A stretch of DNA of 64,000 nucleotides, from contig JAUUPT010000015.1 in the NCBI GenBank assembly GCA_030843315.1, positions 1 through 64,000 of the forward strand. The letters are read 5' to 3'. The notes beneath the pieces are model-generated. The model saw nothing but the letters and a program-made list of their open reading frames with translations. It made no database searches and was not told the origin of the DNA. Below are positions 15,676-23,700 of this stretch, piece after piece. This stretch comes from Bacteroidaceae bacterium. GTDB lineage: Bacteria; Bacteroidota; Bacteroidia; Bacteroidales; Bacteroidaceae. Position numbers and translations under genes: made by a program. How positions within the stretch are numbered: the stretch's first letter is position 1; each line of letters begins with the position of its first letter.

Positions 15676-17166
15676 ATGAACCAATCTTTATCTGATAAAA
15701 TTCGTGAGCAATTTGCTGCGATGACCATATACAAAGACCCAACTTCTACAAGTAGTCTTTTTGCAGGAAGAAATTTACCTTCATTCGTTAAAGACTTTCT
15801 GCTCAAACGGTATATCAATCCTGATGGTTCTGTCAATCGACTCAAATTGACGGACTTTCTCGATTCAGTTATCCCCACCGAACAATCTATGGTTAAAGAC
15901 CGATTGGATTGCGGGGAAGAGTTAACCCTTCTCACACGTTTTATAGTATATATAGACCTTGTAAAGGGTGTTCGCCGTTTTTCGATACCCGACATGGGCA
16001 TTAAACAAAATGAGGGTCAAATCCCCGAATACGTGTATAAAGCCCACATGGGAGAACTTGTCGACGGAGAAAAATGGGGTATCATTAAATTGGCTCTTTT
16101 GCCCGATGAGGACGGAAAAAAGAACCATGTTGAAATGGTTGACTACAAACCTTTCAAACCCTATAAATCCGTTGATGTAGATTACCTCAAAAATGCGCGA
16201 GAAACTTTCACAATTAAAGAGTGGATTGATCTGTTGCTTTCCGCTATGGAGTATGATGCTGAAGGCTTCCAGTCGCAAACAGAAAAAATAGAATTCCTAA
16301 CAAGGTTACTCATTTTTTTAGAGCCTCGTCTAAATGTGATTGAGCTTGCTCCCAAAGGAACCGGTAAGAGTTATGTTTTCGGCAATTTATCCAAATATGG
16401 TTGGTTGGTTAGCGGAGGTAAGGTGACCCGTGCCAAGTTGTTTTATGATAAGCAAAAGCAACAAAATGGCATTGTGAAGAATCATGATTTTACGGCGTTC
16501 GACGAAATTCAGACTATCGTCTTTCAAGAGCCGGCAGAAATTCAAGCTGCCTTAAAATCATACCTAGAATCGGGTAAAACCACTATTGACAATAACGAAT
16601 TTACATCTGAATGTGGCTTGATGTTAATGGGAAACATCCCGTTAAATGAGAAAAAGCAACCGCTCAATTTCCGCTATTTTGATTCTTTGCCACAGAATTT
16701 CCGTGAGTCTGCATTGCTTGACCGCTTTCATTGCTTCATAGAGGGTTGGCATTTACCGCGTATTCACAAAGGAATGATTTTCTCCGGGTGGACTATTAAC
16801 GTGGAATATTTCTCTGAAATTCTTCATGCTCTCCGCACTCAAAGTGTTTATGGTATTGTATTTGACCAAATAGTGGAATATGATAAGAATGCAGATACCC
16901 GCGATTTCAACGCTGTCAAACGTATTGCAGTGGGTTATATGAAACTTTTCTTCCCTCATTGGACAAGTTCATCCAAAGTGGATCTTGATGAGTTTGACCG
17001 ATATTGTTTACAACCGGCAATATATCGTAGAGGCATCATTAAAGAACAGTGTCATTACATTGACCCCGAATTTAAAACTACCATGCCCAATTTCTGGATT
17101 AAAGAGGGGGTTGGGGATAATAAAGATTCTGATGACCAGGGTATGGAAGAAAATGAGTTATTTTAA
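15676..17166 (+). CDS. brxL: BrxL, short form (AAA+ ATPase)
   Basis: A 496-aa protein. The N-terminal region (about 1-130) matches the BrxL DNA-binding part, and the AAA+ core has Walker A PKGTGKSY (about 226-233), Walker B TAFDEIQTI (about 272-280) and a LLDRFHCFIEGW segment after the sensor strand. The roughly 200-aa Lon-protease domain of the 680-700-aa BrxL forms is absent; the end is an acidic tail. A short subfamily without it is known, so this is probably not a truncation. BrxL is a ring-forming DNA translocase-like effector in other BREX types. Confidence 0.85.
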   Translation: MNQSLSDKIREQFAAMTIYKDPTSTSSLFAGRNLPSFVKDFLLKRYINPDGSVNRLKLTDFLDSVIPTEQSMVKDRLDCGEELTLLTRFIVYIDLVKGVRRFSIPDMGIKQNEGQIPEYVYKAHMGELVDGEKWGIIKLALLPDEDGKKNHVEMVDYKPFKPYKSVDVDYLKNARETFTIKEWIDLLLSAMEYDAEGFQSQTEKIEFLTRLLIFLEPRLNVIELAPKGTGKSYVFGNLSKYGWLVSGGKVTRAKLFYDKQKQQNGIVKNHDFTAFDEIQTIVFQEPAEIQAALKSYLESGKTTIDNNEFTSECGLMLMGNIPLNEKKQPLNFRYFDSLPQNFRESALLDRFHCFIEGWHLPRIHKGMIFSGWTINVEYFSEILHALRTQSVYGIVFDQIVEYDKNADTRDFNAVKRIAVGYMKLFFPHWTSSSKVDLDEFDRYCLQPAIYRRGIIKEQCHYIDPEFKTTMPNFWIKEGVGDNKDSDDQGMEENELF

Positions 17167-17200
17167 GATTAGAATTGTTTTTAAGTGATTTTATAGGCAT

Positions 17201-18649
17201 ATGGAAAATTTGGATAAATTGGTACTTGAGTTATGTAAACTGCCACAAGAAACTGGTTGGGTAGAGTTCAAACATAACAATTGCGACCCCAAAATGGTTG
17301 GCGAAGATATTAGTGCATTAGCCAATAGTGCTGTTATTGCAGATAGAAGTTATGCCTATATGATATGGGGTGTTGATGATAATACACATGAGATAATTGG
17401 CACGAAAGTCAGTTTGAAAAAAGAGAAGAAAGGTAATCAAGAACTTGAGAATTGGTTACGCTATCTCCTTTCCAAAAATGCCGATTTTGAAATGCACTCT
17501 GTTGATATTGACGGAAAGCATATCGAAATGCTTATTATTTCAAAAGCAGTAGGAGTTCCTGTTACTTTTGAAAAGGTCGATTATATCCGAGTAGGTAGTT
17601 ATACGAAGAAAATCATAGAATTTCCTGCATTGCAGGCTCAATTGTGGGACAAATTGAGAAATCAGCAATTTGAAGATGCTTATGCCATATCCGATATACA
17701 ATTGCAAGACATTCCTCACTACTTAAATTGTGAGATGTATTTTGACATTCTAAATATGCCTATTCCAACAAGTATCGATAGATATACGCATTATTTGGTA
17801 GAGGATGGTATTATTGCCAAACAGGATAATGGTTTGTATGCCATAACAAACCTTGGGGCTATTCTCTTTGCAAAGAGACTTTCGGAATTTCCACGTGTAG
17901 GACGAAAGGCAATAAGAATTGTACAATACGACGGTCTTAATAGGCTTACTATATTGAAAGAAGAAACAACGACAGAAGGATATGCCATTAGTTTCGAGAA
18001 TGTAGTAAAATATGTAAACGCATTGTTGCCTTCAAAAGAAGATATTGATTCTGTTCGCAGAAAGTCAATAAGCACATTCCCTATGCCAGCTATCAGAGAG
18101 GCAATTGCCAATAGCCTTATTCATCAGGATTTTTTCATTACCGGAACAGGACCGCTTATTGAAATATTTGAAAACCGGGTAGAAGTTACAAATTCAGGAA
18201 CACCATTAGTTGACATTATGAGAATTGTGGATAATCCGCCTAAATCCAGAAACGAAAAATTAGCTTCTTTAATGCGCCGATTGAGTATGTGTGAAGAATT
18301 AGGACGTGGATGGGATAGAATGGTTATTAGCTGTGAATTGCAAAAGTTGCCAGCTCCGCGAATTCAAATATATCAAGAATCAACTAAGGTTTCATTGTTT
18401 TCCCATTTGGATTTCACCAATATTCCAATGGAAGATAAAATATGGGCGACATACTTACATGCTTGTATAAAGTATATAGAAGGAGATGCTCTTACAAATA
18501 GTTCTTTAAGGGAAAGATTTGGTGTTGCAGAATCGTATTCAGGTAGTATTTCAAGATTAATTAAAGAAGTTCTAAATAGTAAATTAATAAAACCTGTGGA
18601 TCCTAATACAGCCCCTCGTTATATGAAATACATTCCAATATGGGGGTGA
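17201..18649 (+). CDS. AlbA_2 / HATPase-type protein at the end of the BREX operon
   Basis: A 482-aa protein with an N-terminal AlbA_2 (Schlafen AlbA_2-type) domain, about 10-140 (ETGWVEFKHN and the IWGVDDNTHEIIGT strand), then a C-terminal ATP-binding region in which AIREAIANSLIHQDF (about 297-311) and NPPKSRNEKLASLMRRL match HATPase_c_4. The end looks like a winged helix (about 425-475). These proteins are usually annotated as ATP-dependent DNA helicase RecG-like regulators. It lies 34 bases after brxL on the same strand, likely an accessory or regulator of the island; several defence islands carry similar proteins. Role not established. Confidence 0.75.
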   Translation: MENLDKLVLELCKLPQETGWVEFKHNNCDPKMVGEDISALANSAVIADRSYAYMIWGVDDNTHEIIGTKVSLKKEKKGNQELENWLRYLLSKNADFEMHSVDIDGKHIEMLIISKAVGVPVTFEKVDYIRVGSYTKKIIEFPALQAQLWDKLRNQQFEDAYAISDIQLQDIPHYLNCEMYFDILNMPIPTSIDRYTHYLVEDGIIAKQDNGLYAITNLGAILFAKRLSEFPRVGRKAIRIVQYDGLNRLTILKEETTTEGYAISFENVVKYVNALLPSKEDIDSVRRKSISTFPMPAIREAIANSLIHQDFFITGTGPLIEIFENRVEVTNSGTPLVDIMRIVDNPPKSRNEKLASLMRRLSMCEELGRGWDRMVISCELQKLPAPRIQIYQESTKVSLFSHLDFTNIPMEDKIWATYLHACIKYIEGDALTNSSLRERFGVAESYSGSISRLIKEVLNSKLIKPVDPNTAPRYMKYIPIWG

Positions 18650-18747
18650 TTTAACTTGCTGGTAACTTGCTATATCAACAGTAAATGGATTTATATTATT
18701 GATTTATAATAGTTTGTCTATTAAGTTTAACTTGCTGGTAAGTTGCT
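18650..18747. repeat. Two 22-bp direct repeats made of 11-bp iterations
   Basis: A 22-base sequence at 18650-18671 recurs at 18726-18747 with one mismatch. Each copy is itself two nearly identical 11-base halves (TAACTTGCTGG then TAACTTGCTAT in copy 1). They begin at the base after the stop of the last BREX-island gene. They could be protein-binding iterons or mark the island border. Confidence 0.5.
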
Positions 18748-18842
18748 TAATGGTAATAATACAATTATGATTTTACAAATAGTTTACAAAGAATAAATGT
18801 TCAATAATCTGATAATACATTATTTTTTGTTACCTTTCCTCT

Positions 18843-19275
18843 AAAAAAGAAGATCACCTCCCTCGCTTTAGCCTTTAGAGAGGATTTTTCTTTCACATAA
18901 GCACATAACAAAGTTAAAAGGCACTACATCGTAGTCCTTGATTTTAAGTATTATTTTCCTCTTCGAGCTTAAAAACTCATACAGGCATCCAATGCAGTTT
19001 GAAGTACCAGTCAGTTTGCGAAAACGGGTTATTAACACCACAAAGGTACGGACCTTACAACAGACTGTATATATAAGTCCCCGATGGGGAATTATATCAT
19101 AAAGTGAGGGAGATATTTCCGAAATTCCAGCAAAAAATTACATTTGCAGAGAAGATCATTCTTTCTTACTCATTAGAGCCAACTTATAATAGACCTCAGC
19201 AGTCTAAAGATACAAATAATTATTGAACTTAGAGTTCGGAACAAGGCTAAAGTGAGGGAGGTGGTCTTCTTTTTT
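18843..19275. mobile_element. MITE-like 433-bp element with 33-bp inverted ends
   Basis: The left end (18843-18875) and the right end (19243-19275) are inverted copies matching at 31 of 33 positions. The right-end motif TAAAGTGAGGGAG is repeated inside at 19100-19112. The interior has coding-like relics without start codons: minus strand from about 19025 to the stop at 18868 (including CIGCLYEFLSSKRK), and plus strand from about 19080 to a TGA near 19225 (including REIFPKFQQK). A TACCTTTG promoter motif faces left at 19041-19048. I see no transposase and no clear target duplication. Confidence 0.5.
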
Positions 19276-19530
19276 ATGTAAGTTTGTTAGCAGCTAATCA
19301 TACCACTTTTATTTGAAGCAAGATGAAGAAGATAGCACGTTACAAATCCACTACCTACACCAAAAAATGGATTTATAAATCTTTTAAAGATAGGGATATA
19401 TCTTTAGGGAAAAGAATTGTCGCTAATTCGTAACCTATTCTACAATGAGCAGGTAACTACCTCTCATTTCCAATCACTTATATATTTTTAGTAACATCGA
19501 AAAACAAATCTATTAAATCAGAGTGAGTTA

Positions 19531-19562
19531 TTTTGATAATTGAATGAGTTATATTATCTTTG
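19531..19562 (+). promoter_or_regulatory. Strong Bacteroidetes promoter of a small RNA candidate
   Basis: TTTTG at 19531-19535 and TATCTTTG at 19555-19562 are separated by exactly 19 bases, the ideal spacing. Transcription should start near 19567-19570. Confidence 0.7.
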
Positions 19563-19566
19563 TCAT

Positions 19567-19795
19567 GTAATGTTTAGATGAATGGACATCATAAAGACAA
19601 TGTGAGACTGAATCAGACAAACTTCAGTTACTAAAACATTACTAAGAGAAAAATTGATATTATTATAACCTTGTAAATAAGGAACTTGTGGAGAAAAGGT
19701 TCATAATCCTGTCTCTCCGCTGAAACGTTGAAAATCAACGACTTAAGGAACTACCCAGCTTTACATTATCAAGTGTGAAGCTGGGTATTTTGTTT
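19567..19795 (+). ncRNA. Structured small RNA candidate, about 225 nt
   Basis: A promoter and a terminator bracket a stretch without an ORF of note. The 5' end folds into a closing stem GTAATGTTT (19567-19575) with AAACATTAC (19634-19642), enclosing hairpins GATG/CATC and ACTGAA/TTCAGT. Further hairpins include AACCTT/AAGGTT, GTGGAG/CTCCGC and CGTTGA-AAA-TCAACG. It ends in the stem TACCCAGCTT/AAGCTGGGTA followed by a T-rich tract. I do not recognise it as tmRNA, RNase P RNA or SRP RNA; a 6S-like or trans-acting role is possible but not shown. Confidence 0.6.
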
Positions 19796-19798
19796 TGT
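19752..19798 (+). terminator. Terminator of the small RNA candidate
   Basis: TACCCAGCTT (19752-19761) pairs perfectly with AAGCTGGGTA (19778-19787), followed by TTTTGTTTTGTT. It also faces the end of the convergent HU-like gene. Confidence 0.8.
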
Positions 19799-19824
19799 TC
19801 AAGGCTTTGGTTTTAATTCCTTCT

Positions 19825-20223
19825 TTACATTTCATCCACATCTATCCACTCCATCCGGGGATCTACGAGCGTCCGTTCCGTTACCTGCTTGCGTTGTCCA
19901 CGGCTGTATTCGGGTATGAAGCGTACTTGTACGGATGTAATCTGTGCCGGATTCACTTCCTCGGGTGTGTCCACGCCTCGTCCGTTTGCTTGGCAGGTGC
20001 AGTAGAACGTACCCACGCCCATCAGTTTCACCGACCGTCCGGCGCTCATCATGTCCGCCAGTACATCACCCAAATTAGCCAGTACGGCATACGTGTCTCC
20101 CCGGCTTACGGTGGAGATGAGTGACAATCGGGCGGCAACGTCGTCCGTTGTATAAGGCCGCCCCTGTGTGATAGCTCTGGGGTACCACTTCCCTTTTTGT
20201 TTCTGTTTCTTGTAAAATGCCAT
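19825..20223 (-). CDS. HU-like DNA-binding protein
   Basis: A 132-aa protein of the Bacteroidetes HU-related group: a basic N-terminus (MAFYKKQKQKGKWYP), a dimerisation-helix region with DVAARLSLISTVSRGD and VLADMMSAGRSVKLMGVGTF, the characteristic HU turn, and an acidic tail instead of a long arm. The ATG at 20223 has AAAGGAG 10 bases upstream; the upstream extension would read through the repeat array. The 5' region carries nine phased 22-bp units, suggesting autoregulation. Probably a nucleoid-associated protein; convergent with the small RNA candidate. Confidence 0.75.
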   Translation of the reverse strand: MAFYKKQKQKGKWYPRAITQGRPYTTDDVAARLSLISTVSRGDTYAVLANLGDVLADMMSAGRSVKLMGVGTFYCTCQANGRGVDTPEEVNPAQITSVQVRFIPEYSRGQRKQVTERTLVDPRMEWIDVDEM

Positions 20224-20265
20224 AACTTGTTTTCTCCTTTTATTATTAGTGAATTCGCCCGATGT

Positions 20266-20463
20266 CCTGACTAAGCCAGGTTGATTCCCTGACTGTGCCA
20301 GGCCGATGCTATGACTTGGATAGAAATCATCATATATGATTATAGGAATCATTATACATGATTATAGGAATCATCCTACATGATTATAGGAATCATCCTA
20401 CATGATTATAGGAATCATCCTACATGATTATATGAATCATCCTACATGATTCCTATCTAAGTC
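20266..20463. repeat. 22-bp phased array upstream of the HU-like gene
   Basis: About nine 22-base units run without interruption. Units 4-8 (20332-20441) are nearly identical and contain TGATT-N5-AATCA, a dyad; units 1 and 2 (20266, 20288) share CCTGACT...GCCAGG instead, at the same period; units 3 and 9 are degenerate. A TATCTTCG -7-like motif on the minus strand at 20465-20472 would place the array in the 5' untranslated region. The 22-base period equals two helical turns, as for cooperative protein binding. Confidence 0.75.
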
Positions 20464-20599
20464 GCGAAGATAGCATAATTAAGTCATATACCGAGCATGG
20501 CTGAGTCCATAATCTTCCTCATCTCTTAGTTATCTTCAGACATTTGTATAGTTCGGAGAAAAATAATTCCTTTTTCTATCCGGTTCTTTATCTTTTCCT

Positions 20600-20607
20600 T
20601 ACCTTTG
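20600..20607 (+). promoter_or_regulatory. -7 element (TACCTTTG)
   Basis: TACCTTTG lies 21 bases upstream of the ATG of the lipoprotein gene and matches TAnnTTTG. The -33 element is weak. Confidence 0.5.
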
Positions 20608-20628
20608 GCATCATAAAACACACAACCT

Positions 20629-21936
20629 ATGAGAACACTAATAATCTTATTTTTATGTCTCATCGTCCATTCATGTGATAGCAGGCAAAAGCGATTGGAA
20701 GAAGTTAAAACGGCATTGGATGATGAATCTGCCGATTTAATCGAGATATTTGCCGGACACGACGACGAAGGCAAATATCATATCAATGAAGATGCGCTTA
20801 AAGTTGTAGAATTATACTCCACCGATACATGTAGTTATTACTTTGAAGAAGCGGTAAGATTTACAGAAATCATAGCATTTAATCCGGAGGACGAGCGGGA
20901 GCGATTGGCAAATTATCCTGCGCTGATGAAATATGAAGTTGAGGACCGGCGCCGGATTGTAGCTTATATGATAAACACATTGCAGCCTATTTATGAGAAG
21001 TTCAACCCTTTATGCGTCACCATGCCGGGATATGGCCTTCCGGATGCGTACGATATCGGAATTATTGATTGTTTCTGGAACATCTGCTTTAATGACAGGG
21101 AACTGATAAAGGAAATCGAAGCGAACCATTGCTACGGCTTGCCCCATCTGACGGAACTGATAGAGAAGATGCGCCGGGACGAACGCTTTATAAATAAGGA
21201 TACGGGAGCTTTGGAGTCTTGGCTGTTTTCGCCGCAGGATTATACTGCAGGCTCATTGATAGAACCGGACAGAACCCTATTGCCCGAGGATGAAGAAGCG
21301 GAGATAGACATCCTTTTGCCGGCAGGATATAGAGATAGCCAGCTATCCGATTTTGACCATATGTATTCGGAGGCTTGGTATGATTTCTATCAAGGTGCGG
21401 ATAGCTCTTTTTATATGAATGAGGCAACGATAAAGCTGGAAAACTTTTATGATGGTTGCATCGGAGACTCTGTGCCGAGTGTTTCTTCCGGCAGAGAAAA
21501 CAGCATCGTACTGATAAAAGGCATTGTGCTCCAAGACAGTCTAATGGAAACCAAGCCCATGCCGGGTACTATTTTTGTGGGAGTGGAGTATGAATTTGAA
21601 TTTCATAATCAGAAATATCTGTTACGTGGCGATGGAGTATTGGACGATGATAAGGAAAGCAATGATGGCTGGAATGCCGTGAAGAATTATAAGCTCTATT
21701 TGTCGAAAGCAAGCGCGGACGAGGAACAGTTGCTAATAGCTATGCCTGAATTCCAGGATACTTGCGTAGAACTACTTTGGATGGGAGACATGGATTTGGA
21801 TGGTCGTCCTGATTTTATATTTGACGTTTCGGGCGATTATGAATCCAAGGCCGTTGTATTGTTTTTATCATCCAAAGCCGATGAAGGTTCGTTGGTAAAA
21901 TGTGTAGGACATTCGGAATATGTCTTTGATTGCTGA
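20629..21936 (+). CDS. Hypothetical lipoprotein (435 aa)
   Basis: The N-terminus MRTLIILFLCLIVHSC is a lipoprotein signal with the lipid-attachment Cys at residue 16. The mature part is acidic and not recognised, except for a calcium-binding-like DMDLDGRPDF (about 386-395) as in FG-GAP/EF-hand-type loops near the end. It is likely anchored in the envelope. Its last 100 bases overlap the convergent AraC-type gene, which is unusual but both frames read as protein. Function unknown. Confidence 0.7.
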   Translation: MRTLIILFLCLIVHSCDSRQKRLEEVKTALDDESADLIEIFAGHDDEGKYHINEDALKVVELYSTDTCSYYFEEAVRFTEIIAFNPEDERERLANYPALMKYEVEDRRRIVAYMINTLQPIYEKFNPLCVTMPGYGLPDAYDIGIIDCFWNICFNDRELIKEIEANHCYGLPHLTELIEKMRRDERFINKDTGALESWLFSPQDYTAGSLIEPDRTLLPEDEEAEIDILLPAGYRDSQLSDFDHMYSEAWYDFYQGADSSFYMNEATIKLENFYDGCIGDSVPSVSSGRENSIVLIKGIVLQDSLMETKPMPGTIFVGVEYEFEFHNQKYLLRGDGVLDDDKESNDGWNAVKNYKLYLSKASADEEQLLIAMPEFQDTCVELLWMGDMDLDGRPDFIFDVSGDYESKAVVLFLSSKADEGSLVKCVGHSEYVFDC

Positions 21937-22748
21937 CAATTCTTAATTAATAGGGCATTCCGATACTCCGACGGAGAGTACCCTGTGTGCTTCTTGAAGT
22001 AACGGCTGAATGTTGATGGATCGGGGAAGTGGAACATCCATGTCACCTCTTGTACGGACAGTGTTGCTGACTGCAAAGCCACTTTCATTTCCAGTATAGC
22101 GTAGTTGTCAATCCATTGTTTGGCGGTATAGCCCATAGTCTGCTTGATTACCTTGCTCAGATGGCGGACGGTAACACAGAGACGGTCGGCATAGTAATCG
22201 ACGGAACGAAAACGGCGTATGTCTTCCTCGACCATTGAAACAAACTTATCTTTGAGTTGCCAGCAGGCTGTGGTAGATTGGGTGTCGCTGTAAATACGCT
22301 CGGCCTTTTCGGCTATTTCGTATAGTATCATTCTGACACAAAGTGCTATTTGTTCACTCTGATAACGATTCCCGTTATCAGCGAGTTTCAACTTGAGTAA
22401 CTGCAAATATTGACACATCAGGTTTTGCCCTTCTTCACGAAAGGAACAACCGTTATGCTCTCTGAGAAATGACACCTTATCGGACGGGAACGAATAGAAC
22501 AGGTTGTGAAGGAATTCTTTGGAAAATGAAACGGAGATGAGTCCCAGCGATTCGTCCGCCTCGCAATAAAGAACGATCTGTTCAGGGAAAATCATTATGG
22601 TACTGCCGGAACTCAACTCATATAAATGCTGGTTTATGTAGATGCGGATATGCCCCGACTCGCAGAACAGCAGTTCGCCATGTTCGGAGCGGAATGGCTG
22701 CTGCGGCACGCTATCAGATGTGATGCTTGCTATTGATAATTTATCCAT
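21837..22748 (-). CDS. AraC-family transcriptional regulator
   Basis: A 303-aa regulator. Residues about 10-90 form a cupin-like sensor domain and residues about 180-275 the AraC double helix-turn-helix (YYADRLCVTVRHLSKVIKQ and the closing FPDPSTFSRYFKKHTGYSPS, the family signature). The ATG at 22748 has AAGGA seven bases upstream, so it is preferred over the in-frame GTG at 22766. It is divergent from the YczE-like gene, which it may control. The C-terminal 30 residues overlap the convergent lipoprotein gene. Confidence 0.85.
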   Translation of the reverse strand: MDKLSIASITSDSVPQQPFRSEHGELLFCESGHIRIYINQHLYELSSGSTIMIFPEQIVLYCEADESLGLISVSFSKEFLHNLFYSFPSDKVSFLREHNGCSFREEGQNLMCQYLQLLKLKLADNGNRYQSEQIALCVRMILYEIAEKAERIYSDTQSTTACWQLKDKFVSMVEEDIRRFRSVDYYADRLCVTVRHLSKVIKQTMGYTAKQWIDNYAILEMKVALQSATLSVQEVTWMFHFPDPSTFSRYFKKHTGYSPSEYRNALLIKNCQQSKTYSECPTHFTNEPSSALDDKNNTTALDS

Positions 22749-22896
22749 TGTGAATCCTTTTTGCACTGCAAAGTTAATAATTCAAAGGTAACAAGAGGTT
22801 GGAATGTTACTTTTTGCACATTATAAGCCGTTTTTTCATAAATGCCACCTCGAAACAAACGGCTACCTTCGCAGCCGAATTAAATCAATAAGTTAT

Positions 22897-23553
22897 ATGA
22901 GTAAAAGAGAATTAACAGCCCGTTACGGCCTTTTTCTTGCGGGACTGTACATCATGGCTTCCGGCATAGCGCTGACCATCAAAGCCGGACTTGGAGCTTC
23001 ATCCATTTCATGTTGGCCTTATGTGCTTAGTTTGAAATATCCTGTTTCGCTGGGCACTTTTGTTTTTGGATTGAATGTAATCCTGATTATAGGGCAGATG
23101 GCTATCCTGAAACATGACTTCAAAAAGATTCAGTATCTTCAGATACCGATATCCTTTCTTTTCAGTGCATTTATTGACCTGTCCATGTTGTTGTTTGTTT
23201 CTGTCGTCCCCGAAAGTTATCCGGCAAGATGCGCGGTGTTGCTTGCCGGTTGTCTCTTGACAGGATTGGGGATATCGATGGAAGTTACTGCTAACGTGGT
23301 CATGCTTTCGGCAGAGGCATTTATACAGGCGGTGGTAATCAAAAGCGGAAAGGAGTTCGGGTATCTTAAAATCTGTTTTGACGTGAGTTGCACGTTGCTG
23401 GCAGCCGTATCTTCGCTTTTGCTTTTGGGCGGCATATCGGGAGTGAGGGAAGGAACCGTAGCTGCTGCCATTTTCGTAGGACTTTTTGCCCGTTTCTTTC
23501 TTCACATGACTCCCCGGCTTCGCAAAAGACTCGTTCGGGCAGTTTCAAGATAA
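22897..23553 (+). CDS. YczE/YyaS-type membrane protein
   Basis: A 218-aa integral membrane protein with about five to six hydrophobic helices, similar to the YczE/YitT-type family (ARYGLFLAGLYIMASGIALT, GLGASSISCWPY, and VTANVVMLSAEAFIQAVV). I chose the ATG at 22897; the longer frame from 22804 runs through a TACCTTCG promoter-like motif at 22864. Substrate unknown; some relatives are thought to be small-molecule or cysteine-related transporters. Divergent from an AraC regulator. Confidence 0.75.
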   Translation: MSKRELTARYGLFLAGLYIMASGIALTIKAGLGASSISCWPYVLSLKYPVSLGTFVFGLNVILIIGQMAILKHDFKKIQYLQIPISFLFSAFIDLSMLLFVSVVPESYPARCAVLLAGCLLTGLGISMEVTANVVMLSAEAFIQAVVIKSGKEFGYLKICFDVSCTLLAAVSSLLLLGGISGVREGTVAAAIFVGLFARFFLHMTPRLRKRLVRAVSR

Positions 23554-23700
23554 TTAGATATTTGTCCTCTCTCGATGAGATAGAATAAAAAAGTTCTCCG
23601 ATTAGTGTCAGTATTTTGCGGAATGACAGACTAAACTATCAAAAGAAACAAAATAACGAACTAATCTTTCGTTTCATTCATTAATATAAAAAGAGGATAT

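Noticed and set aside
15676..17166. BrxL as a truncated pseudogene
   Set aside because: The AAA+ domain is complete and short BrxL forms exist; no Lon remnant is seen downstream.
19567..19795. tmRNA or RNase P RNA
   Set aside because: No tag-peptide reading frame with the tRNA-like ends of tmRNA, and too short and without the core motifs for RNase P RNA.
20266..20463. CRISPR array
   Set aside because: Units are contiguous 22-mers without spacers and no cas gene is in the window; they look like phased binding sites.
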